Notes: a model not told the origin generated them from the sequence alone. A stretch of 64,000 nucleotides of DNA from Diphasiastrum complanatum (GCA_029204225.1 CM055110.1:33300416-33364415); one strand, 5' to 3'. Shown: positions 12,131-24,145, counted from the first letter of the stretch. Program-made: numbers and translations.

Positions 12131-13100
12131 GAAAAAGTTGAGCCGACGGGTGCTAACATTAAGTAGTAATTAAGAATGAGGTGGTATATGTGTCCCGTTC
12201 AGCAATGGCATTGGTTAGTGGTTAGATGAGGTAGAGCTCATTAAAAGGTCAACTTTGGAACAATAATATTACACTTGCGTCGATCTCAAGAAGACATTCA
12301 ATAGCAAATGCATTGAAATTGTAGTGTATTGATCGATCGTGAAGTAAAGATCATGGGTTAGAGCATGTAAGTTGAGTGGGGATAATTTGTTGTTCCATTG
12401 TTATAAATGCTATAAAAAAGACATGGCTAACGAGGACATACGAGGGAGACCTATGCGACACAGGAGATAGCCTAATTACGCGACCATTGAAGAGGAGTTT
12501 GGCAACCCAGTAAATTTACAATAATTGATTTGGAAAGGATAACAATAGATGGCAGAATGAGCAAGACAACAGATGCAAGAATTCCAAATTTGGAACATAG
12601 AGTTCCAGTTATTTGTCATCAACATGGTGTTGTGAACTTTTGTTGGACTACTCATATTGTATGGTCTGCTTTCTGCAGCAAGCATTTGGTGGAAGACGCA
12701 TGACTAAATTGTAAACAATAATATTATGCTACAGTTGGACATCATTTTGAATACCAAAATATGACGAATGAAATGTGGTTGACAATCAATTGTATGTGTA
12801 CATGGTTGTTGATCAATATACTATACATAGTTAGGAATGTTTCTTACAAAAAGCAAGGAGGAATTTTATGGGAAAGGGAAAGAAGGGAACAAAAATTGGA
12901 TTATGAGGGCCAAAATAATGGATTTTTTGGTTTGACTACGGTAACTAGGGACATTTCTATATTGTTGCTCATTAGTAGGTTTGTTGCAGTTGTGCGGTGT
13001 TTTGCGGTTTTGCGGTGTTGCGAGCCAATTCGGACATATGATGTGTTGGGGTCGAAGTGATAGCATTATTATGGTCATTAAAGATAGCATTAAAAAAAAA
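12131..13100. repeat. Module spacer between RNase H debris and inverted arm, copy A
   Basis: Non-coding; matches 38.25-39.21 kb of copy B by eye. Short open frames have no recognisable family. Confidence 0.6.
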
Positions 13101-13104
13101 GTCG

Positions 13105-14487
13105 AGCCGATTATCACAAGAAGTACACTAATATCGCATGTCAACAAATACAATAATACCACATGCCAACAAGGCTTAGATAAACACTCGTTCCTTAAAA
13201 TGATGTTAGGGTTCATGAGCCAAGTACACAAATGAAAAGGCCTATGCATCGTTTTTCCCTACTTATTATATTCTAAAATGGCACATAGTGTATTTAAATA
13301 GTACCATATGATTGGCAAGAGTTTCATTATGACCATATGCTTGTGTGGGAAAGCTTCTAAGACTTATCACGTGACCAACATAGAAGTTTGTTCCTTCTTT
13401 TCTGGAAAGGGTGGAGGTTACAGTAAAAATAATTAAACAGCAACAACACAACGGGGAACAAGCCACATTTCTTTTTTGCAGTTATGGGGTGCACCTGGTT
13501 CTATTTGTTAGCAATAGCTTATGGATGCAATTTGTGATTTATGACTAAATTCACTGCACGAGTTAATTCATGTGGTATGATAGTCATTTGTTAACTCATC
13601 ACATATTGTAGACATCCAGCATAGGTCATGTTTTGGGTGTTTAGATTCTTTCCATGCATATTCATCTATATTGACATGTTTATTTGTTTATTTTTTCCTT
13701 TTGCAAATGTTTGTTGATTTTTGGAATCTCACTACATGGGATAGAGTTGGTATTTTTGTGGCAAACCTTTTAAGGATTACCAAGTTTATGACTTAGTCTT
13801 CAAAGTTTAGTTTAGAGTTAAGGTTTAGGAAATGCAAACTTTTGATGACTCAATCTTAATTTTTAATGGTTTTCATGGGTTTTTATGCATCCCCAAAGGA
13901 ATCCACATAGAAGTCCCAAACCTACAAATTTCTACATTCAGTACAGAAATTGTTTGCTTGATCTTTAATCTTATTTTGAATGCAAATTGTTCTAGGATAG
14001 GCATCTAAGAGTTATCTCAAATTTAACAGGAATTATCTTAATCTAAATTGAAAAGGGAGTAGGCCAATTATATCATTAAACATTAATTACCATTTCATCC
14101 TAAATGTCATTTTATTTCATTCTAAACGACTTAAATTAATGGCAAATTAGAGAATGATTGTAAATTACAAAGTGTGTGGAGCCCTACTTTGTAATAAATT
14201 ATACATTTAATGTGCAATTTAGATTTTTTGTATATGATACAAAAGTTTAAATGAGCTAACTTTGTTCGACGTATTAAAATTGACATCATAAAGGCAAATT
14301 CTATTAATTGGGGCCAAACTATTTTGAAGATGTAGATATGTAATGATGTAAACCTAGCCAAGTGACTGGTCATGTTAATATACATGTCATTTTTGAAGCA
14401 ATGTCTACAAACCTCAATGCACTATAACTAGGTGAGAGTGTGTCATTTGATGTCATGTTAACAGCCATGTTATTTTTTAAGCTGCCT
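13105..14487 (-). repeat. Inverted arm, copy A
   Basis: Reverse complement of the forward arms at 32.12-33.47, 54.8-56.1 and 1-0.98 kb. The GTACTTCTTGTGATAATC end lies at the inner side (about 13110) and TTAAGCTGC at 14479. It ends where a minus-strand copia element is inserted; the arm's outer part resumes at 16511. Together with the forward arm at 8.0-9.3 kb it brackets the S1-like gene. Confidence 0.8.
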
Positions 14488-16510
14488 TGTAGATTTCACA
14501 CGTGCCACAACATGTACTTGTGATCTCCTAAGGTGGGTAGATGCATCAAGATCAAGACTAGATTGAGATTCAAGATCTATCTTTGATTCTATGGCAAAAA
14601 CACACTACTACATGCATTCAATCACTTCCAACTCTCAGTCACATGTGTAGGATGTATTAAAAGGTTATTCTAAGTAAAAATAAGCTGCTCTCCTTGGGTA
14701 GAGAGAGAAAATCATCATGAGCTCTCGGGTGAAGAGAGAAAGCTAGAGATCCAATAACACTCAAAATCCACACAATCTCCAAATCAATTAGATCCAAAAT
14801 GAGAAGTACAATGATACCAGTAGATCCACGAGCTACCACTATGCTTAACTATGGTTGGACCACACTTTGTCACCGCCATCATGATTGAACTTGATCCGAA
14901 ATACCCACTTCCAACCAATCACATGCTTGTTGGATGGAGGATCCACAAGCTCCCAAGTATTGTTGGTGATCAATGCATCATACTATTGCTTCATGGCATC
15001 ATACCACTCCTTGGTATTGAGTGTCTCTTGTACATTATTTGGCTCTTCATGAGAGACATAAAAAACATAATTAGTGGAATCAAGATCCACTTGTTTGCCT
15101 TTGTCAACATATGAGAGCCTCTTAGGCTCGGATCTATCTCTCATGGATCTTCTTGGTGAGAAAATATGAGGAGAGTCTTCTTCAAATCTCGACCCCATCA
15201 CATCATGGTTGTCTTCAAAATCAATAATTGGTGATGCATACATAGACTTCTTGATCTCGGCCTCTTCAAAAGATGAGTGTTGATCTTCATGAAAGACAAC
15301 ATCTCTACTTTCAATAACTTGAGAAGTAGAGAGCACAAAGACTCTATAGGCCTTCTTAGTGGATGAGTATCCAACCATGATTCCTTTACATGCACTAGGA
15401 TCTTCCTTCTTCCTTGTTTCCAAGAGAATATGAGAAAAGCATATGCATCCAAAAACTCTAAGGTGATCAACCTTAGGCTTCTTCAAATATAAGATTTTAT
15501 ATGGTGACTTTCCACCAAGAGCTATATGTGGGAGCCTATTGCAAAGATAATTTGCACAATTAATGGCTTTTCCCCAAAAATCTTTGGGCAAAGATGCCTC
15601 AATTCTCATAGATTTTGCACATTTACATAAAGATCTATTATTTCTCTCGGCCACTACATTTTGAGATGGAGAGTAGGCACAAGAGAACTCTCTTTTGATG
15701 CCTTCAAGCTCACAAAAATCATGAAATTTATTGGAGATATATTCACCACCTCCATCACTTCCAAGAGCTTTAATCTTAAATGATAATTGCTTCTCTACAT
15801 AAGCTTTGCAAATAAGGAAATGATCAAACACCATAGATTTAGAAACAAGAAGATATATCCAAGTGAATCTTGTGATATCATCAATGAAATTAACAAAACA
15901 AGTGGATCCTCCCTTGCTTATAGTTGATGAGAAATGCACATTCGAGTGGATTAACTCCAAAGGAGGCTTGCTTTTGATAGAAGATCTTGTAAATGGCTTG
16001 TTGTGAGATTTAGCAATAGCACAGGCATCACAAGGCCTGATCTTCTTGGGGAATGACTTTGGCAAGCTAATAGATTTGGCCTCTTTGATCATAGAGAGCA
16101 TGGATCTGTAGTTGGGATGTCCCAACCTCCTATGCCATAATTCCTCCATAGAGAGCTTGTTCACAAGAGCAACATTACAACCATTCACATACTCATTTGG
16201 ATCTAGTTTATAGATGCCTCCAAATGTAGATCCTAATGCAAGTATCTCATCATTCTTCTTGATAGTGCAAGTATCAACAATGAATTTTACATCAAGGCCA
16301 TTATCAAGCAATTGGCCAACACTAGTAAGATTCTTAGTAAGCTTAGGTACATAAAGAGCTTTAGAGAGAGAAAGAACTTTAGAGGATGCAAGCTTCAAGG
16401 GATTGTTTTCTATGCCTTCAATAGGACATTCAAAATCATTTGCAGTGTATATTGTTTTCTTGACTCCATCATAAGGTGCAATAGAAGATAATCTTTTTCA
16501 ATTCTTCACA
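14488..16510 (-). mobile_element. Minus-strand Ty1/copia element A, internally deleted, TSD TGCAT
   Basis: Ends are TGTAGATTTC on the left and TTCTTCACA on the right (minus strand: TGTGAAG to TCTACA, the TG-CA layout of an LTR element). Flanks are TGCCT (14483-14487, a decayed TGCAT) and TGCAT (16511-16515). Inside are about 390 bases of LTR, then an abrupt jump at about 14874 into RT, the integrase and the protease end, and only about 25 bases of the other LTR. RNase H, gag and most of both LTRs are gone, yet the outer ends and target duplication remain. Confidence 0.85.
14983..16398 (-). pseudogene. Copia integrase and start of RT, long open frame
   Basis: 471-codon open frame on the minus strand. 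In order: VLYV/ALYVPKLTKNLTSVGQLL (after protease), the HHCC zinc module (LWHRRLGHPNYRSMLSMI and PCDACAIAKSH), the catalytic core, a GYSSTKKAYRVF segment, and the RT leader ending KEWYDAMKQ. In the core, the first catalytic position reads LIHSNVHF (Asn where Asp is usual), the second is GSDGGGEYIS (Asp present) and the Glu is in VVAERNNRSL. The frame starts without gag, so it is a fragment of a polyprotein. The loss of the first Asp predicts no strand transfer. The near-identical copy is at 20995-21945. Confidence 0.85.
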
Positions 16511-16747
16511 TGCATCTACAAACCGCTCTACACTATAATTATCTGAGACATTTGATGTATGAGTTTTACGAGAAGTAATCAATAGTTTGATCTATCTGCT
16601 ATGTAGACTTTCTTCTTGTCTTTCTTCCAACACATGTTCAATATGTCAGTATTTTCATATTTGTTATTGATTACTATTAATTGAATTATGATGTAATAGG
16701 GCAACTATAACATTGTTCAAATAGTTACGATACCTAAGAGACCGACT
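16511..16747 (-). repeat. Outer part of inverted arm, copy A
   Basis: Continues the arm interrupted by the copia insertion: TGCATCTACAAACCGCTCTA onward is the reverse complement of the forward arm (for example 54.58-54.82 kb). Homology to the forward arms stops after CCTAAGAGACCGACT at 16747, so this is the outermost point shared by both orientations. It recurs at 22058-22295. Confidence 0.75.
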
Positions 16748-18075
16748 GAAGAATCCACTAATATTTTCTATGACCTTGATGAGGATTGTTTCATCATCAT
16801 GGACATTAGGGGTAAGGTCATCATCAATAGATTGCACGACCTTACTCTTAAATACTTTGGTCATGATTTGTTTAACCCTTGAGAGCAACAAGACCAAGGG
16901 GACAAAGACAATATACTTGATATATTGTATTGTGAGTTTCCACAACCAAATCGATTTAATGACAAATGGGCAAAGATGAGTATGTGTATGCATACTCGTC
17001 ATAAGCGCCAATCATTAAGACGATTATGTAGTAAAGGCAAGAAGAGGCCGGGATCGGCATCTAAAAAAGATTGGGGAAAAATTGTTTATGAATCCAAGCA
17101 TCCTAATTTCGAGCGCTTTAAACAACAAACACAGGCAACAAAATCAAGGCATATCTTTTAGGCCAATCTCACCTGGGATCGGGAGGCAAGGCCAATATGC
17201 ATGTCCAATTTGTAAGCAATTCTCTTTTAGCTAATTGCATTTCATATGTTTATTGTTCACCAATAATTTTTTGTTTTTTTCTAATCATCGATTTGTGTTG
17301 ATGTAGGTTGAAGATTATGGGTGTAAGTATACCATTAGAGGAGTTCTAAATCCAAAAAAGACCCTTTGTAAAAATTCTTATTATATTTTTTCTCAAATTT
17401 TTCTTAGACATGGACCAATCAAAACACTCAAATTTGAAATCTATGTAACGTAACTTTTTGAGTCCACATTTTGATTCCATACTAAAAATGGCATAACTTT
17501 TTAGTGGTAAGTCCAAATTTGGCAAAGTTTGGTGCATTTGAAAGCGCTCAACAAGGGCTTTCCAATGATATGTTAGATGACATACTTCTAAGCTACAATT
17601 ATAAAGTTATGGCAAGTCAAAAGTATTAGTGTTATAATATTTTAATAATAAAAAAAGTATCTTGCACGAATTCGTCTTTTTGGAACTCAAAACTCCTCTA
17701 ATGAAATGTCAAGTACAATATTGGATATCACCAAGGCTATAGTGCCTTGGTTGATCATCTTGCGGCACAAGGCGTACATCCAAGGGTAAATTTTTGTTAC
17801 ATAATTTGTAGTTTTCTTAGTTTTGATACACAATTTGTATTTCATTTCAATTTTATGACAAGTGTTTGGCTAATAATTATTATTTTGTTTTGTGAATGTG
17901 TAATTAGTGGGCATTCACTTCCTTTGTGGAAGAAAGTACGGGAGGAAACCAAGGATAAGAAGGGAATTAAGATGAAGAGGACGTAGGCGAAGACGAAGGA
18001 CAAGATTCGGCTTCGGACAATGATGAGGGAGAAGATAGTGAAGACTAAGAAGCCTACTATTACTTCTTAGATTTG
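16748..18075 (+). pseudogene. Unrecognised multi-exon gene fragment, copy A1, split by MITE
   Basis: Plus-strand coding relic. First exon: residues around HKRQSLRRLCSKGKKRP (about 17000) to GIGRQGQYACPI near 17208, with a stop at 16885 and a frame change near 17155. A GTAAGC donor and a GATGTAG acceptor (17306) lead to VEDYGCKYT, interrupted at 17334 by a MITE. After it comes NIGYHQGYSALVDHLAAQGV, a GTAAAT donor at 17787, an intron, then an acidic Glu/Asp-rich tail ending EAYYYF near 18069. Intron borders and tail are conserved in the copies at 22.3 and 43.1 kb. I do not recognise the family. The basic first exon is faintly like the tail of plant En/Spm-type transposases, which is only a guess. 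Confidence 0.5.
17334..17702. mobile_element. MITE-like element M1, copy 2
   Basis: ATTAGAGGAGTTCT at the left and AACTCCTCTAAT at the right form terminal inverted repeats; the interior matches the element at 4366. It splits a coding exon of the surrounding gene fragment. Confidence 0.8.
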
Positions 18076-18594
18076 ATGTATTTCTAGTATTTGCAAAAGT
18101 AAAACAAAAAAGATATTAGTATCAATGCTCTTTTCATGAATTATATGAGAATATGTACACTTTTTTGAATTATGAATATAAACTTTAGTATTTGATCATC
18201 TCTATCTCATTGTGTATGGAATGATTGTTTATTGGTTATGTTTTTCTATTTCATCTTGTATAAATTTGTTGTAAATATATACAAACAATAAAAAACAAAC
18301 AAAAATATCAATTTAAGATGATAAAAACATACCTCATCTATTGTTTGAATGATCTTTAATTCCTTCTAAGATGCATCTCTTTTTTTCTCTATAAAAGCAA
18401 ACAATGAAAACTAAATCATTGTTAGATTACACATCAAATAATCATTGTTAGATTACAAATCAATCAAAAAAATGATAATTGTTAGAACACAAATCAAAGA
18501 ATCATTGTTAAATTAAAAATCATTATTCATTGTTACGTCAATCTCACCATGTTGAAGATACTATGAAAATGCACTTTATGACTCAAATGTAATC
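18076..18594. repeat. 3' flank of gene fragment; left edge of 5.55 kb tandem duplication joint
   Basis: AT-rich and non-coding, with repeated ATCATTGTTAGATTACA-like stretches near 18415-18450. Matches 23.6-24.14 kb until CAAATGTAATC at 18594, where the sequence jumps into copia RNase H. That joint is the unequal-exchange breakpoint. Confidence 0.65.
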
Positions 18595-18889
18595 ATTGTT
18601 AGATCATCTTCCTTGATGCACTTTAGCTCCATTAATAACCTCTTGATCCAAAGCACCTCTTTGGTAGTTGTAGTGAGTGCTTTGTACTTGGCCTCACATG
18701 AAGAGAGAGATATAGTATCTTGCTTTTTGGAAAGCCACGATATTAGATTGCCTCCAAGAAAGATAGTGTATGCACTAATAGACTTTCGATCCATCTTGTC
18801 ACTTGCAAAGTCCGAATCCGTGTAGCCAACAATGGATAGATCTGTGAAAGTACTGTACTTTAGGACCATAAATGGATCTACAAAAGATC
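18595..18889 (-). pseudogene. Copia RNase H core fragment
   Basis: Minus-strand frame with YTDSDFASDKMDRKSISAYTI and WLSKKQDTISLSSCEAKYKA, the RNase H core with its acidic motifs. It is cut on the N-terminal side by the nested LTR at 18890 and ends at the duplication joint at 18594. Confidence 0.85.
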
Positions 18890-19543
18890 CACAAGAGTGA
18901 TTGGATGCTTGCTTAACAATCTATCAAAAAACTAGACACAAAAAAGTTGATCTAGATTGGCAATTTAACAAACAACAAGCATTAACAATCAAAAGCATTG
19001 ATAAACATTGAAATCCGAGACCAAACGTGTGTACTACAGGATGTAGTACGGACTTCAACCTGAGAAACAAGTAGAGATTGATTTGGTTTCATTTGGATCA
19101 CAAAAACTCAATGTACATAGTGAACTAGCTTGAGATTGCCAATGAGCTCCAAAAATTTTCTATCTTCTCACTATGGAGAGAGGGAATACATAGCAAATTC
19201 GACTTCCTTCTTGAAGTTAGGTGGATTTCCAGCATGTAATAAGGAAGTTAACTCACTCTCCTTGACCTAAAATGAAACCCTAGTCTATTTCCTAGACTTA
19301 TGCTTGGTAGGTAGCTAGTTGGTCAGATTTTCACCTTAAACTTAGGTGTAGGTCTTATAAAGTAGGGATGACCACCAAATAGACATGACCAACTCTCTTG
19401 ACTTGACCTAACCTACATTAGGATGGGTTTCCCATGTGGCATCATGGCCTCACATGTGTGGGACCCACTTGTGTACACAATTTACACTATTCTACATGGT
19501 TTTTTATCAAGCTAGATTTGCCATTTTTTGGCAATTCTTCACA
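18890..19543 (-). mobile_element. Solo LTR-like insertion with perfect TSD AGATC
   Basis: 654-base non-coding insertion inside the RNase H coding sequence. It is flanked by AGATC at 18885-18889 and 19544-19548. The minus-strand ends are TGTGAAGAATTGCC and CTCTTGTG. The start resembles that of the host element's own LTR (TGTGAAGAATT), so it is probably a solo LTR of a related copia family left after recombination. Removing it rejoins the RNase H reading. Confidence 0.75.
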
Positions 19544-19548
19544 AGATC

Positions 19549-20790
19549 TTCACTTTTATAAAGTAGACCATAATCACAAGATAAAGATACATATCTTAGA
19601 ATCCTTTTGGCCATCTTCTAATGATGGGTCTTAGGATCTTGCATAAATTGACTCAATTTGTGCACACAAAAACTTAGATCGGGCCTAGTAATGGTAAGCC
19701 AAATCAAGGAGCCTACAAGACTCCTAAAAAGTGTGATGTCCTCAAAGGATCTTTCATCACCTTTATTAGGATCTTTTACAATTTGCTCCATTGGAGTATC
19801 TATGCTCTTAGAATTTTCCATATGGAACTTTTTCAACATAGAGTGAGCATATCTAGATTGGCATATAAAGACATGATTTTTATAGAAAACAATTTCTAGG
19901 CCTAGGATGTAATGTATCTCTCCTAGATCTTGCATTTTAAACTCACATCCAAGTGTTATCTTAGTTTCATCAACTAGCTTGATACAACTTCCACAAAGAA
20001 TAATGTCATCAACATAAATTAGAAGAATGACAATATTGCTATCAACAAATTTTAGATACATGGAAGGATCATAGTCACTAAGAGTAAATCCTAGTGAGAT
20101 AAGAAAAGAATTAAGTCTTGAATACCATGATCTTGGTGCTTGTTTGAGTCCATAAAGACTTTTGAAGAGCAAGCACACTTTGGACTCATCCTTGATGAAT
20201 CCTTGAGGTTATTCCATATAGATCTCCTCCTCAAGATAACCATTTAAAAAAGCATTGGATACATCTAATTGGAACACCTTCCACTTAAAGAAACAAGCAA
20301 GAGAAATAAGAATTCTTATTGTCACCATCTTTGCAATGGGTGCAAAGGTCTCCTCATAATCAAGGCCAAGGATTTGAGCAAATATTTGGGCACATAATCT
20401 TGCTTTATACTTTTTGATGGTGCCATCATGATTGAACTTGATCCGAAATACCCACTTGCAACCAATCACATGCTTGTTGGATGGAGGATCCACAAGCTCC
20501 CAAGTATAGTTGGTGATCAATGCAACATACTCTTGCTTCATGGCATCATACCGGTCCTTGGTATTGAGTGCCTCTCGTACATTATTTGGCTCTTCATGAG
20601 AGACATAAAAAACATAATTAGTGGAATCAAGATCCACTTGTTTGCCTTTGTCAACATATGAGAGCCTCTTAGGCTCGTTTCTATCTCTCATGGATCTTCT
20701 TGGTGAGAAAATATGAGGAGAGTCTTCTTCAAATCTCGACCCCATCACATCATGATTGTCTTCAAAATCAGTAATTGGTGATGCATACAT
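19549..20790 (-). pseudogene. Copia reverse transcriptase
   Basis: Two minus-strand frames (20790-20209 and 20178-19618) separated by a stop near 20208. The upstream one has WELVDPPSNKHVIGCKWVFR and VFQLDVSNAFLNGYLEEE; the downstream one has LFKSLYGLKQAPRSW, the intact catalytic LIYVDDIILCG and YILGLEIVFYKNHVFI. Apart from the stop the RT is well preserved. Confidence 0.9.
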
Positions 20791-20869
20791 AGACTTCTTG
20801 ATCTTGGCCTCTTCAAAAGATGAGAGTTGATCTCCATGAAAGACAACATCTCTACTTTCAATAACTTAA

Positions 20870-21985
20870 GAAGTAGAGAACACAAAGAGTCTATAGGCCT
20901 TCTTGGTGGATGAGTATCCAACCGTGATCCCTTTGCATGCACTAGGATCTTCCTTCTTCCTTGTTTCCAAGGGAATATGGGAAAAGCATATGCATCAAAA
21001 AACTCTAAGGTGATCAACCTTAGGCATCTTCAAATATAAGATTTCATATGGTGACTTTCCACCAAGAGCTATATGTGGGAGCCTATTGCAAAGATAATTT
21101 GCACAATTAATGGCTTCTTCCCAAAAATCTTTGGGCAAAGATTCCTCAATTCTCATAGATTTTGCACATTTACATAGAGATCTATTATTTCTCTCGGCCA
21201 CTACATTTTGAGATGGAGAGTAGGCACAAGAGAACTCTCTTTTGATGCCTTCAAGCTCACAAAAATCATGAAATTTATTGGAGATATATTCACCACCTCC
21301 ATCACTTCTAAGAGCTTTAATCTTGAATGAGAATTGCTTCTCTACATAAGCTTTGCAAATAAGGAAATGATCAAACACCATAGATTTAGAAACAAGAAGA
21401 TATATCCAAGTGAATCTTGTGATATCATCAATGAAAGTAACAAAACAAGTGGCTCCTCCCTTGCTTATAGTTGATGAGAAATGCACATTCAAGTGGATTA
21501 ACTCCAAAGGGGGCTTGCTTTTGATAGAAGATCTTGTAAATGGCTTGTTGTAAAATTTAGCAATAGCACAAGCCTCACAAGGCTTGATCTTGTTGGGGAA
21601 TGACTTTGGCAAGCCAATAGATTTGGCCTCTTTGATAATAGAGAGCATGGATCTATAGTTGGGATGTCCCAACCTTCTATGCCATAATTCCTCCATAGAG
21701 AGCTTGTTCACAAGAGCACCATTACAACCATTCACATACTCATTTGGATCTAATTTATAGATGCCTCCAAATGTAGATCCTAATGCAAGTGTCTCATCAT
21801 TCTTCTTGATAGTGCAAGTATCAACATTGAATTTTACATCAAGGCCATTATCAAGCAATTGGCCAACACTAGTAAGATTCTTAGTAAGCTTAGGTACATA
21901 AAGAACTTTAGAGAGAGAAAGAACTTTAGAGGATGCAAGCTTCAAGGGAATGTTTCCTATGCCTTCAATAGGACATTCAAAATCA
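20870..21985 (-). pseudogene. Copia integrase, second copy
   Basis: Near-duplicate of the integrase at 14983-16398 with the same zinc module and LIHLNVHF in place of the first catalytic Asp. It is broken at about 20995 by a frameshift (MHQKTLR) and by a stop near 20868. The protease end (LYVPKLTKNLTSVGQ) lies at about 21900. The similarity to the first copy reflects the 5.55 kb tandem duplication. Confidence 0.85.
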
Positions 21986-22057
21986 TTTGTAGTGTATATT
22001 GATTTCTTGACTCCATCATAAGGTGCAATAGAAGATAATCTTTTTCAATTCTTCACA

Positions 22058-24145
22058 TGCATCTACAAACCGCTCTACACTATAACTATCTGAGACATTT
22101 GATGTATGAGTTTTACGAGAAGTAATCAATAGTTTGATCTATCTCCTATGTAGACTTTCTTCTTATCTTTCTTCCAACACATGTTCAATATGTCAGTATT
22201 TTCATATTTGTTATTGATTACTACTAATTGAATCATGATGTAATAGGGCAACTATAACATTGTCCAAACAATTACGAAACCTAAGAGACCGACTGAAGAA
22301 TCCACTAATATTTCCTATGACCTTGATGAGGATTGTTTCATCATCATGGACATTAGGGGTAAGGTCATCATCAATAGATTGCACGACCTTACTCTTAAAT
22401 ACTTTGGTCACGATTTGTTTAACCCTTGAGAGCAACAAGACGAAGGGGACAAAGACAAGATACTTGATATATTGTATTGTGAGTTTCCACAACCAAATCG
22501 ATTTAATGACAAATGGGCAAAGACGAGAATGTGTACGCATACTCGTCATAAGCGCCAATCATTAAGACAATTATGTAGTAAAGGCAAAAAGAGGCCGGGA
22601 TTGGCATCTAAAAAAGATTGGGAAAAAATTGTTTATGAATCCAAGCATCCTAATTTTGAGCGCTTTAAACAACAAACATAGGCAACAAAATCAAGGCTTA
22701 TCTTTTAGGCCAATCTCACCTGGGATCGGAAGGCAGGGCCAATATGCATGTCCAATATGTAAGCAATTCTCTTTTAGCTAATTGCATTTCATATGTTTAT
22801 TGTTTACCAATAATTTTTTGTTTTTTTCTAATCATCGATTTGTGTTGATGTAGGTTGAAGATTATGGGTGCAAGTATACCATTAGAGGAGTTCTAAATCC
22901 AAAAAAGACCCTTTGTAAAGATTCTTATTATATTTTTTCTTAAATTTTTCTTACACATGGACCAATCAAAACACTCAAATTTGAAATCTATGTAACGTAA
23001 CTTTTTGAGTCCACATTTTGATTCCATACTAAAAATGGCATAACTTTTAGTGGTAAGTCCAAATTTAGCAAAGTTTGGTGCATTGGAAAGCGCTCAACAA
23101 GGGCTTTCCAATGATATGTTAGATGACATACTTCTAAGCTACAATTATAAAGTTATGGCAAGTCAAAAGTATTAGTGTTATGATATTTTAATAATAAAAA
23201 AAGCATCTTGCACGAATTCGTCTTTTTGAAACTCAAAACTCCTCTAATGAAATGTCGAGTACAATATTGGATATCACCAAGGCTATAGTGCCTTGGTTGA
23301 TCATCTTGCGGCACAAGGCGTACATCCAAGGGTAAATTTTTGTTACATAATTCAAATTTTTCTTAGTTTTGATACACAATTTGTATTTCATTTCAATTTT
23401 ATGACAAGTGTTTGGCTAATAATTATTAATTTGTTTTGTGAATGTGTATTTAGTGGGCATCCACTTCCTTTGTGGAAGAAAGTACGGGAGGAAACCAAGG
23501 ATAAGAAGGGAATTAAGATGAAGAGGACGAAGGTGAAGACGAAGGACAAGATTCGGCTTCGAACAATGATGAGGGAGAAGATAGTGAAGACTAAGAAGCC
23601 TACTATTACTTCTTAGATTTGATGTATTTCTAGTATTTGCAAAAGTAAAATAGAAAAGATATTAGTATCAATGCTCTTTTCATGAATTAGATGAGAATAT
23701 GTACACTTTTTTGAATTATGAATATAAGCTTTTGTATTTGATCATCTCTATCTCATTATGTATGGAATGATTGTTTATTGGTTATGTTTTTCTATTTCAT
23801 CTTGTATAAATTTGTTGTAAATATATACAAACAATAAAAAACAAACAAAAATATCAATTTAAGATGATAAAAACATACCTCATCTATTGTTTGAATGATC
23901 TTTAATTCCTTCTAAGATGCATCTCTTTTTTTCTCTATAAAAGCAAACAATGAAAACTAAATCATTGTTAGATTACACATCAAATAATCATTGCTAGATT
24001 ACAAATCAATCAAAAAAATGATAATTGCTAGAACACAAATCAAAGAATCATTATTAAATTAAAAATCATTATTCATTGTTACATCAATCTCACCATGTTG
24101 AAGATACTATGAAAATGCACTTTATGACTCAAATGTAATCTACCA
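22058..24145 (+). repeat. Second copy of arm end plus gene fragment (tandem duplicate A2)
   Basis: Repeats 16511-18594 at an offset of about 5.55 kb: arm outer part to 22294, then the same gene fragment. The coding lesions differ slightly: the first-exon stop at 22430 and a TAG at 22679; the acidic tail exon lies at 23453-23616. In this copy the ATG-proximal part of the tail has GAGGACGAAGGTGAAGACG where copy A1 has a TAG. Intron borders are as in A1. Confidence 0.75.
22881..23247. mobile_element. MITE-like element M1, copy 3
   Basis: Same ends (ATTAGAGGAG and CTCCTCTAAT) and the same exon position as copy 2; it was duplicated together with the host segment, not inserted independently. Confidence 0.8.

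Larger units (their letters stand above)
18595..22057 (-). mobile_element. Minus-strand Ty1/copia element A', RNase H to protease
   Basis: Less deleted sister of the element at 14488: RNase H (18595-18889), RT (19549-20790) and integrase (20870-21945), ending at the same TTCTTCACA terminus (22057) followed by TGCAT. Its left LTR and RNase H end are missing at the 18594 joint. A solo LTR-like element is nested at 18890-19543. Confidence 0.85.
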
